A program made the position numbers and the translations under genes. Below, piece by piece: positions 11,685-25,680 of a stretch of DNA of 64,000 nt. Each line of letters opens with the position of its first letter. Positions within the stretch are counted from its first letter, which is position 1. Under the pieces are notes generated by a model. It was not told the DNA's origin. It worked only from the letters and a program-made list of their open reading frames with translations, and did not search any database. Source of the stretch: Malurus cyaneus samueli (taxonomy: Eukaryota; Chordata; Aves; Passeriformes; Maluridae); NCBI GenBank assembly GCA_009741485.1, contig CM019220.1:32656579-32720578 (forward strand), in the 5' to 3' direction.

Positions 11685-14600
11685 CAAATTTATTCCAGCT
11701 TGCAACTGGACTGACTTGCAAGAGCGTTTCAGACACATTCGAAGTGGAATTTTACTGCATTGTCACCCATACAAAGCACAATTAGCAGTTAATAATAGGA
11801 TGAAAGTAGTCAATGTTCTTCAACCCATCACAATGAAAATGAACAGCAGAGCTTTTCACTTAACTAACAGGTATTCAGTTCAGTGGGCTCCACTGAACAA
11901 GACAGTTTTATCATTTGATTCAACCAGTATTCAGCTGGTATTCAACCAGTTTTAATTACTTACAAAGATATTGAAAAAATTTGGCCAATGAAAGTACAAT
12001 GCACAATTCTTGTGGTGTACCATGTATGCTTGTTTTCATCCCACCCTCTGCAAATACAAAGAAAAACAAAATTTCTATTTACTTTTAGGCTTTACAGAGG
12101 TTAAGAAAAATATAATGTTGCTAATGAGGAGTGATTAAATTATTAAGATGACAGCAGAACACATGCCTTCAATGAGCTCTGTCTGCTATATCAAAATGAA
12201 CTGGTTGCAGCATTAAACTGAATTGTCAGTTATTGTATGCATTTACTGAAAAGTCATTTTGAGGTGATTTGTCTAATATGTGTCTCCTTAAGAGCAGTAT
12301 GAATACTGTTTTATCATCATACCATCTTCTTAGGAGGCTGTTGATTACACAAATGACTCAAAAATCGGCTGTATCACTGTTTCACACAATGAAAGCAACT
12401 CCTCATTCATGCTACAAGCTCTAATTTCTCCAGCTCCTTTTATGTCAGGATCAGCCAGTTCACTCTTTCTAAAAAAAGCAAATCAGTTCGGCAAGAACTA
12501 TGTGCATAAACAGTTAGTTAGAAATAGAGCAAGGGAGAGAGAAATGATTGGAATGATCAGATGGTTGGAATCAGAGTATAATTACCTCTGAGCAGCAGCA
12601 TTGTTTCTTGTCAGTTTAAGCAGTTTATGGAATTACAAAGTTACTTTGCAAGCTGAAGATGATTTTAGTACTTTGAGAAGCCACTGAAGCCTTGTTCAAA
12701 CAAACATAACAGATTAACAAGAATGGCTATATACTTTTAAAGAATGAATGTCCTGGCAAAATAGTTTGTAATTAGAAAACCTGTCTATCTGCTAATTGTT
12801 ATCCAGTTATCTGATCTTGGACACAATTATACAAAGCCAATGTCCAGGTTTCAGCACACAACTGGGGATTCCAATTCATATATTTAGACTGATTAACTGG
12901 CATGAATCCCATCAGCTCCTCTGCCAAGGTTATCTCAGTGAAACCTACTTCATCATGAGCGGTTCACTGTGTTCAATCCAATAACTCAAATTATATCAGC
13001 ATCTTCTTAGTCAGAAACCAAACATTAAAAATTTAAAAGCTCTCAGGTCTACAATTTAAATGGCCACCTTATTTAAAGTGTCATGGGCTTTGAACTCTCA
13101 ATGACTGCAAAATGTGCATGATCTGAAAAATAACACTAATGCAAACCTAATGTTGCCCTTGCGCAGTTCCTTGAGGAATTCAATGTGAAATAGTCCAAGA
13201 ATAAAGAAACCTACATTTAAATTTCATTAAAAATTAAGCATCATAACAGAACCAACAGCAAAACAGCATTAACTAAAGGCAGCATTTCTGTGCATATGAT
13301 GAAGTAATAGTTTTCACTGAAGGAGTTATGCTTGCATATTTGTATGCATACCCATATGCTTTGTATTGATACATCTAAATAAAACCAAAAGTTCTACTTA
13401 TATTACAGCACACATTTCATTATATTACAAATTTCAAAGAATGCAGCATTGCTTACAGGAAAGTTTTGAGAAGCTGGAACATTTTACTTTTACTTTTCAT
13501 CAGATAAGTATATATTTACCACTAGTAGTTATTAACATATATTCTATGACTGCCTTAGTAACAGCAGCCTTAGGGAAGCTACAAGGCTTGTGTTAGTCAT
13601 GTAGTATAACAGATTATTAAAATAATAAAGATTATTTCCCTGTATGAACATCAGCTAAAATTACATAAAAATAGGATCCTGTAAATGAAAAACAAAATCA
13701 GAAAGAAGCACAAAATTTTACAAACATTAACTTTTTAAATGTCACAAGAGATGCTGTAACAGTTGTTCTACATTTAGAGAATTTGTTTCAATTGTGTAGT
13801 AGCTTTTCTTTATTAACTCTGGAAGGAACTGATTCACTAGTACACTCTAAAGAACTGAGGGTGAACTGACGGTTACATTTAAAAATAGTTTAGAAATAGT
13901 TACAAGAATTAAAGTATTATGGTGATTGCCATTAAAAAAAAAAAAAATCTCCAAACTCAGCATGCAGTATCCTACACACCAGCATTCCTATGTGTTTCAG
14001 TTCAGAGAAATTGTTTCAATGCTTTTCAACTGCTGCTCTGTGGTAACATTAAAAAATTAACAGAAAAGATTTAATGTGACCGCTTTACCGCACAACATTG
14101 AAGTTGTTAGAACCAAACTTTTTATTTATTTCTAATACACACAAATTGCACAAAGCCATAAGATTTACTTCTTATTTCAGCAAAAAAAAGACTCTACCTC
14201 AAATGTGGAACACAAAACCGTTTTAAGCTGATATTAACAAAAGAGCTAGGAAAGCTTTTTTGTTTTCCTTTCAAGCTGAGGCTTAACATCTTTGGATCCC
14301 CCTGGAAACCCTTGCGAATTTTAAATTTTGTGTTTCATTTTGAGACAAAGAGCCCAGATTTGTTGGGAAAAAAAGTAGGACTCGGTCCACCGTGTCCAAT
14401 ACAAGCACTTTCCTTAAAGCAGAAGTCTGATTTCTACATGCTGCCACCTTCCACCTTTTGCCAGCAGGTGGCAAGGAGACCGGGAATGCAGGATGCTAAG
14501 CCCGTGCGACTCACACGTGAGGAGCCAGCTGCCACCTTCTAAAGTAATGAAAGGAGAGGCTGATCCCAAAATGCTGAGACACCAGAACAGTGACATTTTC

Positions 14601-17600
14601 TAGATTTACTAAATGCTGAGAAGCTGAAAATAATTACAGCTGCATATAGCTCTTCAAACCAATTTACAAAACGACTGACAAAGTAAGCAAGGGTTTCATA
14701 CTGCAGTCTGCTTTGCAACTGAAGTTGCGTGCTACCCATCTTCCCACACACCCAGTTAAGTGCTCAGTGCTAGTCAGCTCCAGAAAAGACACAACAAATG
14801 AGCAAAATGAGAAGTAGCAGGCCCTAATTATTAGGATCTTAATAAAGTCTAACATATGCAAAAATAACCTAAAGTCAGTCCCAACATTCATTTGCAAAGA
14901 CATAAATGAGGAGGCATTGAAGTTAATTCAATTAAAAGTGGAACAAGCACAGGTAAATGAAAACACGTGACAAAAAAGAAGCCAAAGTTCAAGGTTAATG
15001 AAAAAATTACCAATGATTCCTCACTGAACTTGTCTAAACACTTATTCCTAGAATGTGGAATTTGATATGAAATCCATGTCCATGGGTTCATATTTTAAGT
15101 AAAAGATGAGAAAGGATTAATTGTCATTTTAAAGGAGAGTACCTCTTTAAAAAGGAAAACAAAACCAAACCTCACTTGCTACTGAAAACTTTAAGATATT
15201 TCTTAATAATAATTTTGGGGGATTATTTCAATAAAAAATTCTATAATATAAAGTTTCTATTCTATAAATAGTCAGGAGGGCTATCTCTCCACTTATTCTT
15301 CCACTTCCCAGAACCACACAATGTGTTGTACCAAAATACTAATTCTAAGACTCCTGCTACCAGCACTTTTCTGTAAGATACAACTATCAAGGTCACAAAA
15401 CCAAAAAAAGTATTTACAAGAAGTAAATTCTATTGGTTTTCAGGTTCTTTTGTCAAATCTTTCCTGCAAATAGAATGAAAGAACAAAGAGAAGAATTGAT
15501 GCACCTCCCTGCAAATAAATGCTAAAGGGCTACTAGCAGCATCTTATTCTTAACTGAATAAGTCAGGCAGCATACAACACTTCGAGTAGTGACCCAGGTC
15601 TGATCTCACTGCACAAACATGTAAAGCAGAAATCAGTCAAGTTGCACTACTGTAGCATTGGAATCAGCTCTAAAATGACATTCTCCATAACAGTGTGTAA
15701 TGCATGGATGAGATTTAAATATCTAAAAAAGAAAAGAAAGATTCAGCAAAGAAAATCTGAAGGACCTTTAAACTGAAAACCAATAAAAAGAGTGCCTAAA
15801 CACAAGATTTATATAACCAAGCCTCTTACTACAATTCAATTAAAATAAGATGCTTAAGCTGGGCATATATTCTTCTTCCACTGCTTCCTTTTCAGAAAAT
15901 CTTAAATTCTTGCAGTTCAGGCCAGATGCACTATCCTCACAGGCAATATTATTTAAACTAAGCAGCATATAGAAAACAAACATGACTGTTATTCCTTGTG
16001 TTCCTTAAAACCTTGTTTTCTTTCACAATGCTCAAGCACTGTTTGCAGTGCAGTGTGGTAAACAATTTACAACAACTACAGCAAATAAAGCCATGTTTAA
16101 TTCAGATATTGTCATTATATTTCCTTTAATCTCTGTGAATCTGCTCCAACTCTTGGTCTAATCCACATGAAATACTCTAATGATTTCACAAAGTGCAGTG
16201 CTGTGCCCAGTGCTTTTCATCTGTTTGTTCCTTATTCCACAAACCAGCCTCAAAATTGATAATAAGAGTAATAGGTAGAGTTGCAAAGCTGGGTGCATCT
16301 CATCCTGTGCTGCTTAGAGAATGAGAAACAAACAAACCTTTCCTGAAGGAGAAAAAATTATGTGAAAAAGTAAGGTGTACACAGTGATCCTTGCTTCCAC
16401 AAGGTTTTTTGCTTCAAGCCGTATTAGCCCTGCAAGTACTACTAAAAACAGAGAGCTCAATACCAAAATACAGTAAAATTTCGAGGAAAATCAAATACCA
16501 TAGGGAAAATGAGTGTTTGCTTTTATCCACACATGGTAGAAAACAAGTCAGCAGCAGTTTTCCATTTTCACAGACAACCAAGAGCCACAGTTCAGGAACT
16601 GCTTGTATGATCAGATCTCATTGGGAAGGTCATCATGAAATGGAGACTGTATATTCTCCCTTGCTTGGACATGCATTGTCCGCAGAATGTACCCATCTAT
16701 TTCAATAAAATTGAAACATTACTCTGATTTGTTTTTACTAAATAATGCAAAATGTTTTCTGCAAGACAGGTGAAAATTCAGGCTTGTAGTTAAGGCTTCT
16801 GCAGAATATTGTGTATGCATTTTGGTGCTTTTTCCTTTTTAGAAATTATTAATCCCACTGAACTCAAATTTAAAGCTGTATATAAATATAGATTCTTTTT
16901 AAGTCAGTACATTGTCAGATCTTTCCTGCAAATTTCACTTTACTGAAATTTTCTTTACTTCAAAGTCTATGAAGTCAGTGAAACAGTGATGACTTTCAGT
17001 GAGACACAGAATGGTCATTTGGATGGCACTGCTCATCCTGCAGTCTAAGAAAAGCATGAGTTCTCTTAGCTCCAGCTGAAGTCAGGAGGGAGTGAGGACA
17101 TTCCTTTCATACCTGAACTTGGTACTGCCAGACAGCTCTGCTGTGGCAGATGTGAAGATGCAAAAGGCACATATGCAACAGGCTGCATAGCAGCAAGATT
17201 TGTACCATACACCACAACAGTAACATTTTAATCTTAAATGTATGTTAAGATGAAATATTCAGATGAATTTATTACAGTCCACAGGTGTCTCATGGGCAGG
17301 AAATTGTTTAGGACAGAAAGACAAACTGTTTGCATAAAAATGCACTGCATCACAGGAGCACACTTTAATGTGAAAATCTGTTTCACTTTTTCACCCACAA
17401 ATATTAGCTCAAATTTGCCCCAGACTGTCAGTCATGGCCACTGTTTATAATATTTAGCAGTACTTTCAATCATCAGCAAGGGATTAACAGGGAATTTTAT
17501 AAGGAATTACTTACAGATAATTTAAGAATCAAACATTTACTGATGAAAGTCTACCCAAAAGAAATGAAAGTCATTAAGTCTGAGAACGGAAACACATTGG

Positions 17601-20600
17601 GTGACCCAAGCACCCAATCAAAAATATCAGTACAGAATCTGAGTTGTCAAATGCATGCAATTGCTTATGTACAAAATAAATACTACAAACAAATGCCCAT
17701 AGCTATTTGATTAACAGTTCTGAATACTAAGCTATAGAAAGTAAATTGCTCACAACATGACAAGAGAGGGAACAGCTAAATTCCTTTCTCCAATTTACAA
17801 CTTTGCCATCTGTGTATCTCACTTATTGTTCTTTTTACTCTTCTGTCAGCAAAATTTGGGAACTCCAGTACAAATTTAATCGAGTCCCTTTCAGTGAAAG
17901 ATGCTGCTGTAAAACTTTTGGGTTTGAGCCATACCATGCTGTAACAGATAGAGAATAGTTTCTCACCCATGGTTATAATATCAGTTTGTCCTCAGTGAGA
18001 GGTCCCATAGCAATTCAATCTTTTCTGAAGTGTAGATGTTGCTGCCCCACACATTTCTCTATTCCAAGCAACTTATTCTATTCTAATGGAGGAAAATAAC
18101 CAACAAAAAAGTGACTGATCTTGAGTAGAATGAGGGCCTAATCACAAAGGCCAGGACCACCACCAGAAAAGGGTAAAATAACACAAATAAGAGCACAGTA
18201 CTATACCAGCTTTAACTTCTCTATTGCTAAGGAACCACATCCTGCAATACAAACTGCAAAAATAGAAGGAATTTTTGGTGACTTGAAGTCTCTGACAATG
18301 CAGCATTAGAGAAAACCACACAGGCCAGGGTACTGGGAAAAGTACTGGAGCAGTTAACAGTGTACACCTAGGGTATGTGTAACAGTTTACTTGGTTTTTC
18401 TTTGTATATTTGATTAAGCTAGGGAATAAAAAGGTAAAAGCCAGGCTCTGATTCCCTTATTGAGGAGGTAGAAAAAAACTTAAGTGCTCAGAAGATAACA
18501 GCAACAAATTATGCTTCTGGTCAGGTTAGTTCTAGAAGGGATTAATAACAGATTAAGAACTACCCATGCTCCAAGTATAAACTGATGACTGAAACTAGTA
18601 TGACCTGCAAACAAGACATCTTTTACACATGAAATAAAAATTCAGAAAATCTGGCACTACCAGAAGGGACCAGCACTTTAACAAATTGTATGATTAGAAA
18701 TTTAGGAGTTGTACGTACAAATTTGATAAACAAAAAGCTCCTTTGCTCTTTGCCCACTCGCACCTTTATTTCATTGCCTCTGAGAACACAACTATCCTGC
18801 ATGTTACTTCTAGAATAAGAACATCTAACAAAAAATGTATCCAGCCTTTGAAGTTAGGATGATACAACTCTCAAGATCAGCTGAGTGGTAACAGCTATGA
18901 CAACACTCAAAGTCTCCCTGTAAGCTGTTCATATGAATTATGCTGCTTTTCACTCACTTCATCCCAAGTTGTCAAAAAGCACATATCAGCCTTTGTTCAT
19001 CTGTGTTAGCTTGTTAACTATTAAACACATGGAGATGAAAACCATGAAGTACATGAAGCTGCATAATGTTGTTCAAGGCAGTGCTTCTCTAAAAAGCATG
19101 ATTTCACTAAGAGGTTTATTTGTCCTGAGAAGATTATATTTGCTTCAATGAATTTTGAATTCTAAAGTAAAACTTAGATTCCATAACTTAGAACCATTTT
19201 GCAACCCTATCTTTCCAATTTTTCAGATGCTTTTTCACAGACTAGTTTTGGAGCAAACATGCCATGCTATATGAGAAGTGCCTGAGTTATCAGACAATAA
19301 GTAATATTTGGAAATCAGGCTCCTCAGTTAAAGCTAGTTAAGCACTCAAGATAACTCCTGAACTTTAAAATACTAGGTCTAAAATTTTGTCATGAGACCT
19401 ACATTTTTTTGGTTTTTTCCGCAGTGGTTATCCAAGTTTACAGTGGAAAATATGTGTAATGGCTACACTTAAACAGAATGGACTTCAGAAACAAATATTT
19501 GTATCAGATATGACAAAGCAAAAGTAAACCGCAAGCCAAAATCAGGTTAGAAAATGTATCTCTTACTTCAGCCTTTATATGGTTCTTATTTCAAGCAACC
19601 AAACAAGAAAAAATAACAGAGTTAGTACCTGTGACACAGAAACAATACTGAAGCAGGTAAGATCAGCTGTTGTGAAATGATAAGGAATTGGAGTGCTCCA
19701 CATGAGGTACAGTATCACAGAGATCAGCATAAGTGGGATCAATGAATTCAGTGCTGTGCAGGTATGTTGGGAGGTTTGTTACATGGCTGTTTTACAAGGA
19801 CTTGTTCTACTTGGTGCTTATTTTACTGCTGAATGTTTGTTAAGAAACAGCTGCAAAGGGATGAGTTTAACATCAAAATAAACATGACAGGTAAACAAAA
19901 ATAGGTTAAACGTTCACAACCAAAAGAAACTAAAGTAATCAATAGCAGTAATACTAAAGAGAGTGAGAGTCAGGTACTCAAAGGTAAAAGTCAGCAGAAA
20001 TTGCAGCCATGCTGCAAATTGGATTTTTGTACTACTGGAATCAGTACCTATAAATTCAATTAGTCTGAAGTTTGCTATACAGATGAAAACAGTGAGATTT
20101 TTAACAGTATTTCAATAGAAAAGGCAATTTGGGTCATCGTGTCCTTGCTAATACAGCATCCAGTTCACCTGACTAACTGCAATCCCTCTCTGGTTCAGAG
20201 GACTACTAAACACAGGATTACTTATAACAATTACTTTTCATCAGTACATTCAAGAACATCTCCTGCAATACCTAAATGACAGCAAGACAGCGTAGATTCT
20301 CTAAAGCAAAACTATATTCTTACATGTTATTCTAGGCAAATTAGAGCTTTTGAAAGAACTTCAGATCATACGGGGCCTGCTTTCACAGATATTCATCCAG
20401 GGATCAAAGCTTAACTTTTAGACAGCAACTTGAATTGCTGTGCAGCAGAGAAGTCAGCACTGCTACATAAACTATTGCTAATAAAGGCTCAAAAACATCA
20501 CCAAAAAGCATGGATGCAAGGCACAGACTGACAATCTTACATCCACAAATAAATCATCAATGGAGCTTATTTGGAGAAGGTATAACACGTGATCTCTTGC

Positions 20601-23600
20601 TTCAAACACCTAGAAGAAATAATAAATTTCTTACAAATCTCTCATAAGAACTCTTCCTGGCCACTGTCCTCAATTCCAAGACATGAAACCAATTATTGCC
20701 AGTCATGGCATTCTATACATGGCAAGAAGAAAAAGCCTTCCTTTTAATATACATACATTTCCATTTTGTTAACTTGCAGTGATGCCCATTTCCTTCAGAA
20801 GTATCAATAAGAAATGCAAAAATTTTCTTTCAGATTTAACTTGGACCTATTTTATCTACTCCATTCCTCTTCCATCAGAAACAAAAATAACAAACCCAAA
20901 CCAGAAAACTCTAAAGAGGTAGGTTACTTACAAGAAGAAAGCTCATTGTAGGAAAAATGTGTACTTTCAGTTCTGTTGATTGCCTCAGTTACTGGTGACA
21001 GAACCATGCTGTAGACTGATCTGGAAAGAATGATTTTAAAAGAGGGACACAGTCAGGAATTTAAATGCTCTTGACTACTGACACACTTTGCTAATCTATC
21101 TTGAGAAGGTCAGTTAACTTCATTGTGTGAATTTCCAAAATGATACATTAATTTTATCCATCTTTAAGTAAGATTTGCATCTCACATCTTCAAAGCCATT
21201 CCAAAAAGGACTATGCTTTCATTTGTTGCTAAAGTGAAAAGATTGTCAGATGTGGGGCAGGTAAAATGTGACATTCTATGGCAATATGTGACACGGTTTC
21301 CTAAATTAAACCATTGGAATAAAACACAGTAATTAACATGAAATTATTCTAGATTCACACTATTCATTTGTGCCTCCATGAACACACTAATTTAGGACTA
21401 TTTATGTTCATATACTTCACAATTCAATACAAGAAAGTTTTGCAATGCCAAGATTTAAAATCCATATGTTTAAGATATATGGTAATACATATATGCATCT
21501 TACAAAGTAAGATGGAAATTGCTTTTCTTCTTGCAAAATTATCCAGTGCCTTTCATTAATACACACAAAGCTTACAATCCTTGAGAGTGATTCCAACTAC
21601 TGCCATCCAAGCAGTCTTCTTTCCATGGTTGGGGCCAATTCTTTAAAGTACAATTCTGCCGATTGAAGACAGACACACGGGAAATATTTTCAAGAACACA
21701 GCATTAAAAATATTCAGTCTTCCTGCAAAATCAGTGTAGTAATCTTTAAAGCTTTCCATGCCACACATTTGTTCCATTTTCACATTGTGGCAAAAAGTGA
21801 TCATCCACAGATCCTTCACATCACCTGTCCTGCTATCTTGGATAGGTCCTATCTCCTCTTTGTGAAGTCAGTTCCTCGGCGTCCATAGCCACATTGCACC
21901 TCATTACATATGAACTGGCTCCAAAACCTAGAATCATTAGTAAAACAGATTTGTCAGAACAAAAATCCTCACCAGTTCTACATTTTCTTACAACTTTATT
22001 AAAATAAAAAAGTGAAAAGCAGTTTCTAGCTTATCCAAACCTATCCTGTTGGCAACCCATTTGACTTCCTGGGTTGATAATGCATCCATTTGCCCCATTA
22101 GTATTTAAATTCAGTTTATGTTACTTTCTCAAAGTTCCCTATCTCCAGGTGGCTTCTTAATCACAAATATTCAATATGTATAGACAGTTTCCTTTCCTTT
22201 GCTATTTCTCCTGTTCCTTAACTGCAGTGTGCTAAAAATAAAGATCTTTTGCATATACAAAGGTTTTTTATTAAAAACCTGAAAGATTTATTTCATTAGG
22301 CCCCTTTTATCCACCCACATCAGATTGTCCATGTTATAAAGTAACACCTAAATAACAATTCATGTTCCAAGCATGGGCCTCTCAGCCCTCCCTGTTGAGT
22401 GTTCTTTGTGAAAGAGCAAGAAAAATGAGCTGATTTCATAAAGACTAAACTTTCCACTACTCAAAAACAGAGCCTAAGATATATCTACACAAATTCCTCT
22501 CAGATGCAAGTAACGGTTGGTACACACTTTTCTTGAGGCAAGAACAACAAAAGTGATGTATCATTGAGTTTTAGAATGATCAAAATGGAATCCATGTTCA
22601 AGATTCTATCTCCAAAACTTTGAAATACAATTAATGAGCATTTCTCTCTCCAAGTCACTAATGCTCATTACTCAAAAATAAGATGTTGAAGTGTGGTATT
22701 CTGGCCTCAGCTTCATGTTGCAGAAATAAAAGCAACTATTCCTATGGCTTTGGGACAACAGAACATTTAACAAAACTTTCCTAGCTGCACACAAAATGAA
22801 AACATCTTGCTTGTAACACTCTCCTTTTAGCAAACAATTTAACAAGGGTCGCTAAATTATAATCAAGCTTCTAATAGAAAGAATAAATGCTAACTCCCAT
22901 TTATATGAAAAGTGAGATAGGTCAACCAATTCTAAATCTTCTTCACTGTCAACTACATCAAATTCATATTCTTAGTTAAATATATTACAAAATAATTAAA
23001 AATATTTTCAACTATTTACAATATCAATCCAAACCAAAATACCAGTACATTAGAAGTACATTAAAATGAGAGGCAAACAGAGTGGATTTATATAGAACCA
23101 AAAGCATACAGAGAAGTTTAATTTATTCAGTGGCACAACTTGCATATGCTTGGAACCTCAGGTGACAACATTCCTGGTTTGCTTCCCACAATTCTACTGA
23201 TAAAGGCCTGTGATTCTGCATGGCACACAATCCTTCCTAGCTGCAGCTGATACTTCTTTTGTTCTGAGCAGTGATTTGATCAGACGCTCTTGTTGGATGT
23301 TCTCTAAGCACTCCCTGGCACTTAATTCTTAATAGGCCCAATTCTATTCTTTTTCTACAAATGAGTAGATCCCCAACAGAATTTTTTGTGTGACCCTTCT
23401 TAACTTTTTCAGCACCTAAAGAATTTGTGTTTCTACTACTTTACAAAGAATAAATTTCTTTTATTAGAGTTACTTATGCTGACATTCAGCACCTCCTACA
23501 CCTTACAAAACAGAAGAAGAAATAATTATTATGAGATTCTAGCGATCTACGAGAGACTGATGAATCACAATAGTGGGTTCTACGAACTGAGCAGCAATCC

Positions 23601-25445
23601 AAAGCCTGAATGACCTATCTACATTTTTCAGGTTTTAAAGCGTATCAGTAGAAGTGTGCCTATAATTGTCAGGAAGAGAGTCCTTTTGTGAGAGACAAAT
23701 TCAATCCATGCTCCAAAGAGCTGACATCATTTGGCTGTTCAGAAAAACACAAGAGGTTATAGTGCATATGGCCACAATTCTGACCTCTGCTCTAGTGCTC
23801 AGCCTGCTCAATCCTACTGAATCCCACAAAGAAACCCAAGAACTGCTTGAAAACGGTCTGCAAATAAATGGAATTATGTCATTTAGGCATTCAGTACTAA
23901 AGTCCTAGTAATTATCTTTTGGATAAAACAAAGCTTCAAGTTTCTCTGGCAATTCTGCCAGTTAAAAACAGGCAAAAAAAATAGGACAAACCCCCCACCA
24001 CTGCAAACCATACAGCTGGTGATCCTGATAGTTACAGACTACAGTTAACTGATAGTGATGTAAACTCCTTATGCCAGCTTGCTTAAGCACAGAAGCACAA
24101 ATGCACATAATTAAGATCTGATGTTTGCTTTTTCCTCCAAACACAAATGCAGTATTTGTGTTTGAGCGCTGGCAGTAACAACTGTGAACTATGCTATTAA
24201 TGTCTGATTTAAAAATGCTTGTGGCAGAATCCTGTCTGGAGGAACAAAAATAAAATGTATTCAGACAAAGCATCAGTGAAAAGTGCATTAAGAAAATTAA
24301 AAGCAGTGATTACAGAAAAAATCATGTACTCTCCTCTCAGAAAGTTATTTATGTATAACTTTCCTTAAAATGGATACAAACACTGCCATTCTCAATAAAA
24401 ACTAAATTTCTGAGAGGATGTATTTTTAAAGTATATGCAAAACCTTGTTTTATTGAAAGGGAGAAATATAGTTCAGTACCCTTATTGCTTATTTTCCTCA
24501 AGCATTTTTCAGGTTGAATGAACTGGTACTAAATGGTCCAGGAATCTAGATGCATTTATGGCTTCATTTATTAACCCAGGTTTAAGTATTTATATCTTAA
24601 AAAAAATAGATCACAGAATTGAAGCTTCTCAGGTTCAGGAAGGGATACAATGAAAACTGCCTACAGTTTAAAGAAGCATTTCACACTAAACTGAGGCATC
24701 CATTTGCTAGACAGTCTCCCAAAATTATCTCTTGCTCTAAATCAGTATCTGAGGGTGCATCCTTTCACTGACTATCCATGGATTTCAGCTGTCTATTGCA
24801 AATGGCTAAAGTAGAGCTATATGAAATTGTTCCCTTGACTGCTTCTGTTGAAGCATTCTGTAGTGTTCACTAATGCTGTATAAAACCAGTCCTATAGCTT
24901 AGTCTTGTTTGTGAGCTTTGCACACAAATACTCTGGTGATTATTGTTCTGAATTTTTAAAGAACACAGCCAAACTAGAGGCTTTGCAAAGCATCCTGACA
25001 AAATTTGTGAATTAGTATTGCTATTGGTCATATTACTTCCATAGGTAGACACAACAAAGACAAAATTTCACAAGGTGGCACTAAATAAACCTTGAAAATC
25101 AGTTAAGGAGAGAGTGTTTTGGGGGGTTTTTTGCATGTTTGTTTGATTTGTGGTTTTACTTGGCTCTTTTTCCTCAGAAACACACAAAAGAACAAACCTT
25201 TACCAGCTAGAAGCACTGAATGTCACCAGTATTCCAAAGAGGGACTTTTATTACAAATGCAGCTGTGTGAAGTCTGGGTATGGACCTCCTAACAGAACAA
25301 AACATCATCATGTACATCACAAGGCCATTGAAAACCAACTAAGAAGACTGAAAAAGTTTTGTATCACAGATAGATTTAGCTTCAGGTTAACATGGCCTGC
25401 AATGCTTGCTAGTCTCAGGTTTCACATGTACCTGCTTAAGATGAA
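11685..25445. other. No gene recognised
   Basis: No recognisable exon was found. In mammals FTCDNL1 lies on this side of C2orf69 on the opposite strand. I searched for its conserved motifs (NVSEAR, YNRSVITI, VDLIPIYPLSG) in reverse-complement form and did not find them. One minus-strand AG...GT-bounded open segment at 20,932-21,020 is listed under findings as weak. Confidence 0.45.
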
Positions 25446-25680
25446 TTAGAAAATCACAGAATGGCTAAAGTTGGAAGGGACATCCTGAGACATCTAGAAA
25501 AACCCACCTTCTGAAAGAAGGTTCAACATGGGCAGATGGCTCAGGACATCTGAATATCTCCAAGTATGGAGACCTGCCCCAGCATTCCACCACCTTTACA
25601 GGAAAGAAGTATTCCTTTATATTTAATTATAGCTTCCTGTACATCAGACAAGTGGGAAATAAGCCTTATCTCGTCACAGA
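25446..25680 (-). repeat. CR1 LINE 3' end
   Basis: On the plus strand it opens AATCACAGAATGGCTAAAG followed by TTGGAAGGGACAT, the reverse of the CR1 3' terminus. It continues through a degraded 'CCACCTTTACAGGAAAGAAG' block. It is truncated at its 5' side, as most CR1 copies are. Confidence 0.8.

Noticed and set aside
21590..21960. Cysteine-containing minus-strand open stretches (CGYGRRGTDFT, NCTLKNWPQPWKEDC)
   Set aside because: They lie in different frames, lack consistent splice sites and are no longer than chance open frames in this AT-rich region.
24607..24650. Possible short CR1 tail (TCACAGAATTGAAGC...AGGAAGGGA)
   Set aside because: Too short and diverged to assign with confidence.
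25150..25449. 99-codon plus-strand open frame ahead of a CR1 tail
   Set aside because: No family resemblance, and a length common by chance. The pyrimidine-rich AG upstream is not matched by a donor with conserved coding sequence.
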